From Dillenia suffruticosa (Eukaryota; Streptophyta; Magnoliopsida; Dilleniales; Dilleniaceae), in assembly GCA_033439265.1 (NCBI GenBank), contig JAVTVX010000004.1, positions 15,699,701-15,763,700 of the forward strand: a stretch of 64,000 nucleotides of DNA, written 5' to 3'. Made by a program: the position numbers and the translations under genes. Positions within the stretch are counted from its first letter, which is position 1, and the number at the start of each line of letters is the position of its first letter. Below the pieces are notes generated by a model. The model was not told the origin of the DNA and made no database searches. It saw only the letters and a list, made by a program, of their open reading frames with translations. Of this stretch, positions 35,257 through 45,539 are shown piece after piece.

Positions 35257-35784
35257 ATTAAACAGAGAATTGCAAAAGCCCAGAGAGAGAGAAATAAATG
35301 AAATAAAAGAAAGAATTGCATAAGCCAACAAGAGAGAGAGAAATAAATGAAATAAACGCAAAGCAAATAGAGCAGAAAATAGAGAAATAAATGAAATAAA
35401 TATGAGGAGATACTTTTGGCACAAAAAATATGATGATTAAAATGACGCTAAATAAGAAAATAAAAAAGTAAAGAAATAAAATGTTTTTTCCGCAAAAAAT
35501 TTGATTAAATTGACTCTAAAAATTGTTTTTAGTGCCAAGAAGGGAGATGTATTGTCGTGCCTTGGTTGTTAGGTGGTTTTTTTAGAATTCGTATAAAATT
35601 ATATAATATTGATAATTAATATATTACAATAATTATCTGATAATAAAAAATATATCATAACCGTATATTATATAAATTACTAATTTAATATTATTATAAT
35701 TTTTAAATAATAATATTAATAATTTCATATCATTATATTATTTAAATTAATAATATTAACAATTTAAATTAATAATATGGTAAT
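35257..35784. other. 5' leader region of the CACTA-1 tnp2 gene
   Basis: Purine-rich on the plus strand near 35280-35400 (repeated GAAATAAATGAAATAAA), then AT-rich. I see no coding sequence. It probably holds the transposase 5' UTR. Confidence 0.45.
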
Positions 35785-36082
35785 GTGGGAGCGTGCTTGT
35801 GTGTGCAGTTTGTGCTGGCTACCGCGCATGCTGTTGATTATGCAACGGCTTATGCATGGACGCACCTTGCGCATGCCCATGCTTGCCTATGTGGTATCCC
35901 CATGCGAGAATGCGTGGGGCCCATGCATGTGCTTGCCAACGAGGTAGAGTCGCGACGGTGGCCTGAGTGTGTGCTTGCATGCACGGTAAAGCTGTGAGGG
36001 CATGCACGGGGACACGTGCATGGTAGCATGTATGGCCTGAGCATGCATGGTAGCCCTATACGGGCAAGCTCGTAGGCCTGAG
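35785..36082. repeat. GC-rich GCATGC-type repeats, 5' region of CACTA-1
   Basis: Dense CATGC/GCATG motifs (for example GCGCATGC, GCATGCCCATGC, GGGGCCCATGCATG) occur in an otherwise AT-rich neighbourhood. The same kind of sequence resumes at 48590 after retroelement C, and weaker relatives lie at 26526-26640 and 26912-27005. The frames in it (both strands) come from the repeats and not from a gene. Confidence 0.7.
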
Positions 36083-39000
36083 TTTCACGTCCCGATCCTC
36101 AATTGAAAGCCATGAACAGTCACCCGTTACCCCGTATGCTGCCCATCACATGACATACTTACCGAGACAATGTAAGACTAACATCTTCATCTGTTTAAAA
36201 CCTGTTTTCCTTAAAGTATAATTTCCCAAGTAAGAGAAGTTTAAAATACAACATTGTGCCTCAATGCATGAATATACAACGAATTCGAGAGTTTTAATTT
36301 ATATTTATAATAACATAATTACAGTCATCTCATAAAACATATATGGTCATTCTATGGATCTCAAGAATATACTTTATCCAACTTCATTACGGAAGAATGG
36401 TTGGTACCATACTCAACACTCTAATAATATTATGAATCGAGCATGGCATTTCTATAAATTAGGTAATCATGTATCATACATCAATATATTAACATATGCA
36501 TCCATTTATATTTCGAAAATCATTTAGAATTTGCTAATAAAATATCCCCGGCAATGGTCTAGCACAACCAATGACTAGCGCATTGGGGATTTATATGTAT
36601 TTATAAAAACATTTAGATCGATATCCCAATGTTTACCACGAGCCTCACCAAGGCTAGCCCGTGTCTATGCGCACACACATAATCAATCATGTATAGAATC
36701 CCACCCGATGCTAAACAGTGGTGTTACACATGTCCTCCCCAATTTGGTTTAATCGGCCGCAACTATACATATGACGTTTGGGGATACCTCTTACAGAAGC
36801 GTATGTAAACACAATAGGTGCCTCTACAAACACCTTTCGTAGCTATGGTAGTGCACCAAGGACATTAACACATCGTCATATCGTAAGTAGGCATCCGGCC
36901 CACACATTTCAATTAAAACATTTCAATTCAGTGTGTCAATGCAATGGAAGTATATAAATCATATCAAGTTTTCAAAGAGTGGTATGATATCATTTCAACA
37001 CAATTCATGGATGCATATCATTTGAATCGATCATTTGAGACACTCCAATGATCACAAAGAGAAATATTTATAAAACATAGACCAAATCTCACCTTTCACG
37101 CATATCATAAAATATGTCATTTTGAAAAGTTATATAACATGTATTTTTGCTCAATCAAGAACATAACGTTAAAGTCCTACTCACATAGACGGGAGGGTAT
37201 GTCACTCTCTGAAATGTACTATGAAGTGTAAGAATTGTACATTCCTTGCTCGGTTATCAAGCATGTCACTACAATACAACACATAACATATATCAATAAA
37301 ATTGAAAATCACTATGTTAAATTATATTTTAAATAAATCCTTTATCTAGAACCAAAACTTAGGACATTATAGGTAGGCTTCTAATGTGTACATAGGCTGT
37401 TCCCTTTTTATCCCAAAACCGGCAACTTCAATTAACCATTTATAAATACACCTTATAACTTCACCATAAACGTTAGTAAATAAAAATCTATATTGTCAAT
37501 TTAGGGTTCTCTCTAGAACTCCCTATACATAACTCACCATATATACGTATATATCTCTAAATTACATGTCAAACTCATTCCCAATCTTCACCACATTCTA
37601 TCCCCCTCACAAGATTTCACATTCTACAAACATTACACATACACATGCTAATATGCATTCTTTACATTCTCGGTAACTCACCAATTTAATATATATTTCA
37701 TCCCATCACCTTAGCACACATATATAACTATACATTCTCACACACACACATTCATCATCACTTGCCCAAAAATTTTGAACATATTAAACAACAATGTACG
37801 AAAATTTTCAGCTCACTAATGCAGCCTTCTCCCCTCCAAATTCTTAGCCAAACATAACCAAATTTATGTACACATTTCTCACATCAATTATTTCAACAAT
37901 CACACATATATTTTCTTCACATTTGCATTAAAATTCTGGACACATAATTTGTCCTTTGAAAACTTCATTCAGCTCACAAAAATATAGTATTTTCATCCCA
38001 ATTCTCGGCCACACAAGGTTCAAATTTTCTCCATACTAAAGTTACAACAATGAAGGACAAATTCTACACACAAAATTCTGTACACATTCCTCATGGTTCA
38101 CTTGGGTTCCTTTTAGGCTCTAAGTTATAGAAACATGCTAAAAACATCACATTAACACATTCATACAAGGCTTTTTCAATTTCAGCAAGTGCAGAATTTT
38201 TCTTTACCTCAAAATTGGATGTTTCAAGCTCAACCAAGATTTCTCTTTCCAAGATCATTCTCTCCTCCTTGCTCCTAGCTCTCGGCCAACCTATGTTCAC
38301 CAAGTTATCCTCCTTCTTTTGACTCCAAAACAAAGTATGTTATACTAGGTTTTGAGTGGGATGAATTTACACAAAAATTACAAAGTAATGTTTGAAGAAT
38401 TTAAACCTTTCTTCAATGGAGTTGCTCTCGGTTCCCTTTGATCTTCACCATGCAAGACTCCTCCTTTTGCTTCAATTTTTGGATATTTTGTAAATGGGTT
38501 TGTGTGGAATTGTTCTATGTAAAAATTTAGGGTAGTATAGCAGAAAAATTTTGGGTTTCCCCACCATGAAGCTCACGGTTTTGAGAGTAAAATGGAGAGA
38601 GTTTTTGTGTTTTTCTTGCTTGGACGTCTCAAGTGTTTGGAAGAACAAGAAGTGTTTAAGCTTATTTAATTTACCCTAACCAATCCTAGCTATCAACATT
38701 TTCAAGATCAATTCTAGGCCATTGGATTATTGGGACACAAAGAAGATTATTCCCTCTCTCTCACATGGTTTTGGCTACTCTCTCACACTACAACCCATTT
38801 TCTTACACTACCTCTTCTCTTTCATTAATTACAAGTCTCACAACTATCAAGATCCAAAGGCTTACAATTTTGATCCAATTCCAAGTCAAATCCTCACCAT
38901 TGGTTTGTTTTCAAGGAAGCCCACACTTTCACTCAATGAATAGTCTTCATTAATTGGATATCTCCTACCAACTCAATCCAAGGGCTCAAATTTATTTCAT

Positions 39001-39773
39001 CTCACTCCAAATTAATCTCCACCCTTGGATTAACTTCTTAAAAACCCAAAAAAGTCTCTTCTCTCTCTTTCATCCCCCACCTCACCTTCCCACTCATTTC
39101 TCTCTTGGTTGTTCATGGTTTTGGGGAAGGGAGAAAGAACACTTGTGCTAATTTCCTTCAATCTCCACCATTTATCATTTCAAGGTTTATTCCTCACCAT
39201 TGGATCATTTTTGTACTAACCCAAGAATCATTTTCTCTCACTCCATTTATCCAATGGTTAATATTTTAGTCACAACCCAAATCAAAGGTCCAAATTATTC
39301 CACTCATACCACTACTTCATTAGTTGCTTATTAATTTCAAATAAGTCTGTTGACTACTAAAAATTATATTTTGACCCTAAAATTTTCATGATTTGAAGTT
39401 AAAGCCAAAACCTCATACTAGGCCTAATTTAATTTATCTCCTGTCAAAACATGGTTGTTTAGCCTTTCCGAGACACATTCGACTCGGTTGGGGTTTTACC
39501 GGTGACTTTTTAAAATATTTACGATTTAACTCAAGGACGTAAGATCTACCCAAATTTGAGGTTACTATGCACCCTAGAATCAAGCTCATTATTATTAGAC
39601 GATCGGTGGTCATTTTAGAAATTTTTGAATTTCTGGCGATTGTGTTGAAATTTTTCTGGAGCGGTTTTAGTGAAAAAAATTCTTAATAGATTTTCTACAT
39701 AGAAATATGTGTAATAGCATATATAAAATGAAGAGAAGTACATTAGTGAGTATACCGAGATGTCAGTGTTATA
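36083..39773 (-). repeat. 3' LTR of element C
   Basis: Begins TATAACACTGACATCTCGG (mutated from TGTAAC...) at 39773, just after a GGGGGTTAGAAA-type polypurine stretch. It ends CGGGACGTGAAA at 36083, where the usual terminal CA is mutated. Open frames at 38722-39151 and similar are not genes; the 5' LTR carries the same ones. Confidence 0.87.
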
Positions 39774-39821
39774 TTTTCTAACCCCCTGAAAATAAGTTTC
39801 GTCCTTGAAACTTCAAGAAAA

Positions 39822-41400
39822 CTATACAGAGAAAAGCTTGGGGTACTGTCTCCTCATGGCCTCCTCGGGCTCCCAGATCTCCTTGACCTGGTTACTCCTC
39901 CAGAAGACTCGGATTAAAGGAACTTCCTTTCTCCGTAGCTTCCTAGTCTGCCGATCAAGGATAGGTACAGGCTGAACTGGTAAACTAAAGTCCTCATGCA
40001 ACTCAACTGGCGGAGGCTCTAGCATATATGATGGATCAGGTAGGTACTTTCTAAGTACCGAGATGTGGAAGATATCGTGAATGCGTGAAAGCTTATCCGG
40101 CAACTCTAGTTTGTATGCCATATTTCTGACCCTCTCAAGGATACGGAAAGGCCTAATATATCTGGGGCTCAGTTGATCCCGTTTCCTAAATTAAATCACC
40201 CCTTTCCCAGGTGATATCCGTAAAAAATCCATATCTCTCTCCTCGAACTCAAGTGGTCGCCACTTCCTATCGACATAAACCTTATGTCGGTCTAGGACGA
40301 CCTTCATCCTCTCACGAATGATTTTTACTTTTTCTTTAGTCTCCTCAACAATCTAAACACTGTTGAGTTGTCTCTCTCCTACATCATCCCAACAAGTACG
40401 AAATTTCCTCCCATACAATGCCTCATACGGAGGCATCCTAATGCTGGCCTGATAGTTATTATTATATGCAAACTCCACCAATGGGAGATATCGATCCCAG
40501 CTATCCCGAAAATCCATAACACATGCTGTTAGGATGTCCTCTAGAGTCTGAATGGTCCTCTCTGACTATCCATCAGTTTGGGGGTGGTATGTTGTGCTGA
40601 AACTTAATCTAATGCCTAATGCCTCCTATAATCTAGGCCAAAATTTAGATGTAAATCTGGGATCTCTGTCTTACACTATCGACATAGGTATCCCATGAAA
40701 TCTGACAATGGTATCGATGTAGAGGCGTACCAACACCTCCAAGGAATAATAAGCATGAATAGGAATGAAGTATGCGGACTTGGTGAGTCTATCGATGATT
40801 ACCCATATAACATCATGCCGTGCCGAAGTCCATAGTAGCCCCATCACAAAATCCATAGTAATATGTTCGCACTTCTACTCAGAAATGGGAAGAGGCTGTA
40901 AAGTGTCGGCGCTGATGCTTAGCCTTCACCTGCTGACAAACTAGGCATCGAGCAACAAACTCTGCAATCTCCCTCTTCATACCGGGCCACCAATAACTAT
41001 CTTGGATAGTCCGATACATCTTCATACCGCCTAGATGCATAGTATAAGCAGAGGAATGAGCCTCCTCAAGAATAGCTCTCTGAAGATCGCTGTTGGTGGG
41101 AATGCAAACTCATTCTCGGTATACCACTAGTCCGTCATCATGGACTCGGAAATCTCTAACATCACCCCTGCGGATCCTATCAAGAATACCTCGGAGCTCG
41201 TCATCTAATCCCCGGAGCTCCTTAATGCGGTTGAGTAAGGTCGGTCTCACCTCAAATCGGGCTAGTAGTGCTCCTCGATCATCACTAGCCAAGCCGACTC
41301 CTAATACACGAAGTCCCACCAAACAAGAGAGATAAGCATTCTTTGTCCTCTGAGGAGAAGATGATGACTTCTAGCTAAAGGCATCTACCACAACATTAGC
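39822..41400 (-). pseudogene. Integrase and chromodomain-like tail of element C
   Basis: The zinc-binding domain is visible as HLGGMKMYRTIQDSYWWPGMK and later CLVCQQVKAKH near 41040-40910. The core follows: VMGLLWTSARHDVIWVIID-type first catalytic region near 40850-40790, a second D in the DRDPRFTS stretch near 40670, and the third region [10 protein letters not shown] near 40570. Downstream, MAYKLELPDKLSRIHDIFH near 40120 and the C-terminal PLIRVFWRSNQVKEIWEPEE (about 39920-39860) match the chromodomain-type end of Tekay/Del integrases, thought to guide insertion into heterochromatin. Stops near 40886, 40854, 40674, 40567 and 40352 break it. Confidence 0.87.
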
Positions 41401-42880
41401 CTTTGCCAGATGATAATCGATGATAATGTCATAGTCTTTTAATAACTCCAACCATCTCCTCTGTCTGAGATTCAATTCCCATTGGGTGAACAAATACTTT
41501 AGACTTTTATGATCTGTGAATACTCTGCAGGTCACCCAATATAAGTAATGTCGTCATATCTTCAAAGCAAAGACTATGGTGGCCAACTCAAGGTCCTATG
41601 TCGGGTAGTTCAACTCGTGCTTCTTCAATAGTCGAGAAGCATACGCAATAACCCAATGATCCTGCATCAGTACACAACCCAATCCTTGTCGACTAGTATC
41701 ATTGTATACCACATACTCCCGACTGCTAGTGGGAAGGGCCAATATCGGTACGGATGTCAATCGTTGTTTGAGCTCCTGAAAGCTCGCCTCACAACGATCA
41801 TCCCAATGGAATTTGACATCCTTTCTCAACAACTTAGATAGTGGAGCAGCGATTCGAGAGAATCCCTCTACAAACCGCTAATAATAACCTACGAGACCAA
41901 GAAAACTTCTGATCTTAGTCACGATCTGTGGTTGTTGCCATCTCAATATAGCTTCAACTTTCTGCGGATCAACGAAAATACTTTCTACAGAGACTATGTG
42001 CCTCAGAAAACCAATCTGCCACAACCAAAATTTACACTTGGTGAATTTGGCATATAACTGTATCTCGCGAAGGATCTGTAAAACAACCCGAAGATGCTGA
42101 ACATACTCTTCATCATTCCAAGAGTATACTAGGATATCATCGATAAACACGTTGACAAAACGATATAGGTAATTGTGGAAGACCCAATTCATTAGGTCCA
42201 TGAATGTGGCTGGTGCATTGATCAACCCAAATGGCATGACCAATAACTCAAAATGTCCATATCGGGTATAGAATACGGTCTTGGGTACATCCTCGGCCCT
42301 AATCCGTAACTGATGATAATCCGATCGGAGATCTATCTTTAAGAAAACCCTAGCACCCTGAAGTTGATCAAACAGATCATCAATGCGAGGCAACAGATAT
42401 CGATTCTTGATAGTAACTTTGTTCAATTGCTAATAATGCATATAAAGTCAGAGGGTACCATCTTTCTTTTTCACAAATAACACTTGAGCACCCCAAGGTG
42501 ACGTGCTCGGATGGATAAATCTCTTGTCATGCAATTCCTGCAGTAGAACCTTGAGCTCTCTCAGGTTGGCTGGTGCCACCCTATTTGGCAGAATATAGAT
42601 AGGACTAGTCCCCGAAATCAAATCAATCTCGAAATCAAATCAATCTCAAGATCAAATTTCTGAATCGGTGGTAATCCGGGTAGCTCCTCAGGGAATACGT
42701 CGGGAAACTCCTACACCACTAGGATCTCTTTAAGCCTCAGACCCTCTATGGTGGTATCTATCATGTGGATCAGATATGACGTGTATCCTTGGCATATCAT
42801 CTGTCTGGCTTCCATTACTGACACTATACAATGAGGTAATGCTCCTCTCACACCCACAAATGTCAATGGTAACCTTTCAG
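41401..42880 (-). pseudogene. Reverse transcriptase and RNase H of element C
   Basis: RT starts near 42720 with [17 protein letters not shown], damaged by a 15-16-bp duplication (CGAAATCAAATCAATCTC-type) near 42620. It continues through [20 protein letters not shown] and the catalytic FIDD at 42136-42147 (the usual Y is F, as in many of this lineage) to [10 protein letters not shown] near 41890. RNase H follows from about 41790, with [15 protein letters not shown] and [10 protein letters not shown] near 41500, then the VVVDAFS end near 41385. Stops separate the blocks near 42432, 41877, 41593 and 41376. Confidence 0.87.
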
Positions 42881-43208
42881 ACCTCTAGAACTCTACTTCC
42901 TTAGTAAAGCAGTCCACGGAAGCCCTATGAGTACTCAACCAATCCATCTCTAGGATGGCATTGAAGTCTGTCAAGTCAAGTGGGATAAAGTCGGCTTCTA
43001 ACATTGTCTCCCCAATCATGACATCGCTCCCTCTATATACGGAATCCCTAATCAACTGTTCACCAAAAGGGTTGATAACCATCAGTTTCGTATCTAGTGG
43101 CGACAATGGCCTATCCAACTATTGAGCTAAAGAAGCTCTTACATAAAAATAATTCGACCCAGTGTCTACAAGAACACAGGCGTCGACTCCGAATTTTTTT
43201 CATGGTAC
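42881..43208 (-). pseudogene. Retropepsin (protease) of element C
   Basis: After the probable intron, the frame reads to VLVDTGSNYF near 43165, then DRPLSPLDTKLMVINPFGEQ, and NAILEMDWLSTHRASVDCF near 42945, close to the protease of element A. One extra base in an A-rich run (T-rich on the plus strand) at 43190-43197 shifts the frame relative to gag, and a stop sits before LDRPLSP near 43122. The active-site D-T-G is intact. Confidence 0.85.
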
Positions 43209-43400
43209 CTAGATGCGAGAAATTGAAAGAGGAATTAATTTACAGTGCGCAAAAGATATATATATATATATATATATCAAAATAGTTAAGTCTCTAGGGC
43301 TTTAACAAGTCCTGACTATATATAATTATCGTCATATACGTGATTTCAAAAAGAAAAATACATAAAAACTCCTAAATAGGGGGATCTGTGGGAGGATTAC
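43209..43400 (-). other. Probable GT-AG intron between gag and protease (element C)
   Basis: Donor GTAATCC at 43400 and acceptor CGCATCTAG ending at 43209 flank 192 bases that include a long (TA)n run at 43257-43277. The exon edges (DVIMG and GTACCATG) match those of element A. Read through, the frame stops about ten codons into the interval (TAG near 43374). Position, borders and TA run are shared with 458-642. Confidence 0.7.
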
Positions 43401-44765
43401 CCATGATCACATCTGGGTTTGCCTAAACGTCCTCCTACGTCATAGCATACATGCGGGCCTGAGCCCTCGGCTGCTGTCATGAAGGACAAGGTATAGTGTT
43501 ACTCCTTACTGTCATCCATGGAGTAATATGACTCGAATGTGCTGGTGCTCCTAGCTGTCCTACCCGCGGACCACTCGAATAACTCAAAGTTACTTGACCT
43601 CCAAGTCCTAAATCAAGGCATGGGCCCTTAATATGTCCTAGCTTCCCATACTGGAAGCATGTGATAGGTACCTTGCAAGCTCTCGGAGGATAGTGCCTGC
43701 TACATCTGTGGCAAGGAGGGTACTGCTAAACTATGGTCTGACTCGTAGCACTGGGGGCTAGTGCTCCAAACCCCTGGGGACGTGGTCCCTACCCAAAGTG
43801 TGCTGGTCTAAAGTGAGAGGGGCCTCCAAAAACACTAGAAGTCTTACCCCTCTTTGAGCTCTGATTCACATGGGTCCCAACCCTCTTCTTCATATGATCT
43901 TTACTCTCCCTCTGCCTACTCTCAACGCAGACAATCTCCTCCGCACGGTAGGCTGAATTGACTATCTCCATGAGGGAGTAGCTGGGTGTGACCGTCATAT
44001 ACCTCCTAATGTTCAAGCTGAGGCCGTCCTCAAACTTAAACCTCAACTGTTTTGATATTGCTAAGTCAGGGATAAAAGCTGTTAATCTCCTCAATTCCTT
44101 CTCGTACTCCATAACTAACCTAGTCCCGTGCTGTAAGTGTAGGAACTTTGCCCTTTTGTGGTCTCGTTGAAACTCCGAGAAGTATCTACAGTCAAACTCC
44201 CTCAAGAAATCCTCCCACCGTAGTAGCTCGGTAATGTCATCATAGATAACCTCCCACTAAGTGAGGGCATCACCATCTAACAACCTCTCTACTACCCGCA
44301 GCCTATACTCCTCACTCAACCCCAAGTCTGTCAAAATCTGAGAGGTCCGGTTGAGCCAGTGCTTAGTTGTAATGGCATCACCAAATCCCGCAAAGTCCGT
44401 GCATCCCAACTGCTGAGCTTCCTTGACTAGCTGAGTCAGCTTGTGGATACACCTAAGTGTGGATGATGTGATGTCACTCAGACCAGATATTGAAGAAGGG
44501 TCAGCCACGGGTGGAAGATCTAGTGCCACAGGAGCAGGCACTGCTGTAGGTGTTGGCGCGGCCATCAGTGGTAATAGGGGTGGCATCTGAACCCCGTATG
44601 TGCTGTATCACTCATACACCTACCTCAATGCATCGAGTGGTAGTGGTAGAACTGTGGCTATAGTAGCCAGTTTAGAAGGCACTGGAGGGGGCGCACGTGA
44701 TGAGGATGTATCCTCGGGCACTCTGGTGGATCAAAGGGTGTGAATCTAGTGCCCCTGACACAGGA
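43401..44765 (-). pseudogene. gag of element C (degenerate)
   Basis: A proline/alanine-rich N-terminal part (PPLLPLMAAPTPTAVPAP) is followed by the capsid domain: FAGFGDAITTKHWLNRTSQ near 44370, then LRVVERLLDGDAL, LREFDCRYFSEFQRDHKRA near 44205-44160 and YEKELRRLTAFIPDLA near 44100. The zinc knuckle region near 43690-43620 reads CHRCSRHYPPRACK and CFQYGKLGHIKGPC with the knuckle residues intact, where copy A has a stop. The C-terminal part ends RMYAMT...DVIMG at the splice donor. Stops occur near 44255, 43790, 43732, 43483, 43436 and 43424. Confidence 0.85.
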
Positions 44766-44804
44766 GTATCCAAGGACTAATATGAAAATCTAGAGAATGA
44801 CTTA

Positions 44805-45245
44805 TTTGTTAGAGCCCAGAGTCCAATCTGTGAACAAATTCCAACTCACATTGGGAGACTAAACCCAAAAGTATCTATTTGCATTCTCTATGTGATTTTA
44901 AGCTCTAGATGAATTTTCAAGAATTTTAACTATTTTCCAACTTTTTTATTAATGCCATTACAAGTTCCTATACTTGGAGGGTTGTTCCAAGATATCTATT
45001 TATATTTCAGTTTTTATGAGAAAACAAAAATTGAAGTATTTTAGAAATTTCTAGAGCATTTTTTATGCCTCTGAAAATTTTCTACTCTGTATCTCTTTGG
45101 TGGCTTCCATTGAGTGCTGAGTTAACTCTGACCTCTATCTCCAAGGTGGTGTTTCTATATCCTTAGAGTGGTTGCCTTTTACCTTTTTATCTATTTTTTT
45201 CTTACCCGGCATCAGCCCCGCCTAGTCACCATAGTTCTATAAAGG
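44805..45245. other. ~430-bp unidentified insertion in the leader of element C
   Basis: Element A has only about 60 bases between the gag start and the AGGGTTAGTTAC leader block. Element C has about 430 extra bases here, starting TGTTAGAGCCCAGAG with CTCACATTGGGAGACTAAAC shortly after. The wording resembles copia or TRIM LTRs of plants, but I could not define both ends or a target duplication. Confidence 0.45.
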
Positions 45246-45382
45246 AAAAATTTTCATTGGGCATGATTCAAGAGTTAGGGTTAGTTACAAAATAACAAAC
45301 CCCCTAAAATGAATGAAGTTATCGGTTTAGGAACTGATGGAAATGGTATACTAGGTTAGATGCGAACCGTATCTAACCCCTT

Positions 45383-45520
45383 AAAAATAAAGGAACTCAT
45401 ATACCTAAAATCATGTACTGGGATTTCATGACTATAAAGAAACTCTCAAATGCATTGAGGACTTTTGAAAATTTTATATGCATTGAGGACTTAAAAATAA
45501 AGGAACTCATATACTTAAAA
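45383..45520. repeat. ~100-bp local duplication at the deleted LTR edge of element C
   Basis: TTAAAAATAAAGGAACTCATATAC appears at about 45384 and 45490, and GCATTGAGGACTT at about 45452 and 45481. The duplication abuts the breakpoint where the 5' LTR has lost its U5 end. Confidence 0.75.
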
Positions 45521-45539
45521 ATTCTCATATGCACATGCT

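Larger units (their letters stand above)
19552..36082 (-). mobile_element. CACTA-1: degenerate En/Spm-type transposon with two LTR insertions
   Basis: The 3' end is the CACTACAAAACAAATATG terminus at 19552. Inward come a subterminal repeat array, a TnpA-like (Transposase_24) gene, and a tnp2 (TnpD-like) gene, all on the minus strand. That is the normal CACTA order, tnp2 before TnpA. GC-rich repeats at 35785-36082 continue at 48590-48720 on the far side of retroelement C, so the element probably extends past it. No matching 5' TIR was found. The solo LTRs at 22390-25556 and 29793-32609 are later insertions. Both genes are broken, so it could move only with help, and not while lacking its 5' end. 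Confidence 0.75.

Noticed and set aside
35785-36044. Overlapping frames of 60-70 codons rich in C, H and A
   Set aside because: Products of the GCATGC-type repeat; present on both strands.
38722-39151. Plus-strand frames also seen at 47380-47995
   Set aside because: Same LTR sequence in both LTRs of element C; conserved because the LTRs are copies, no domain present.
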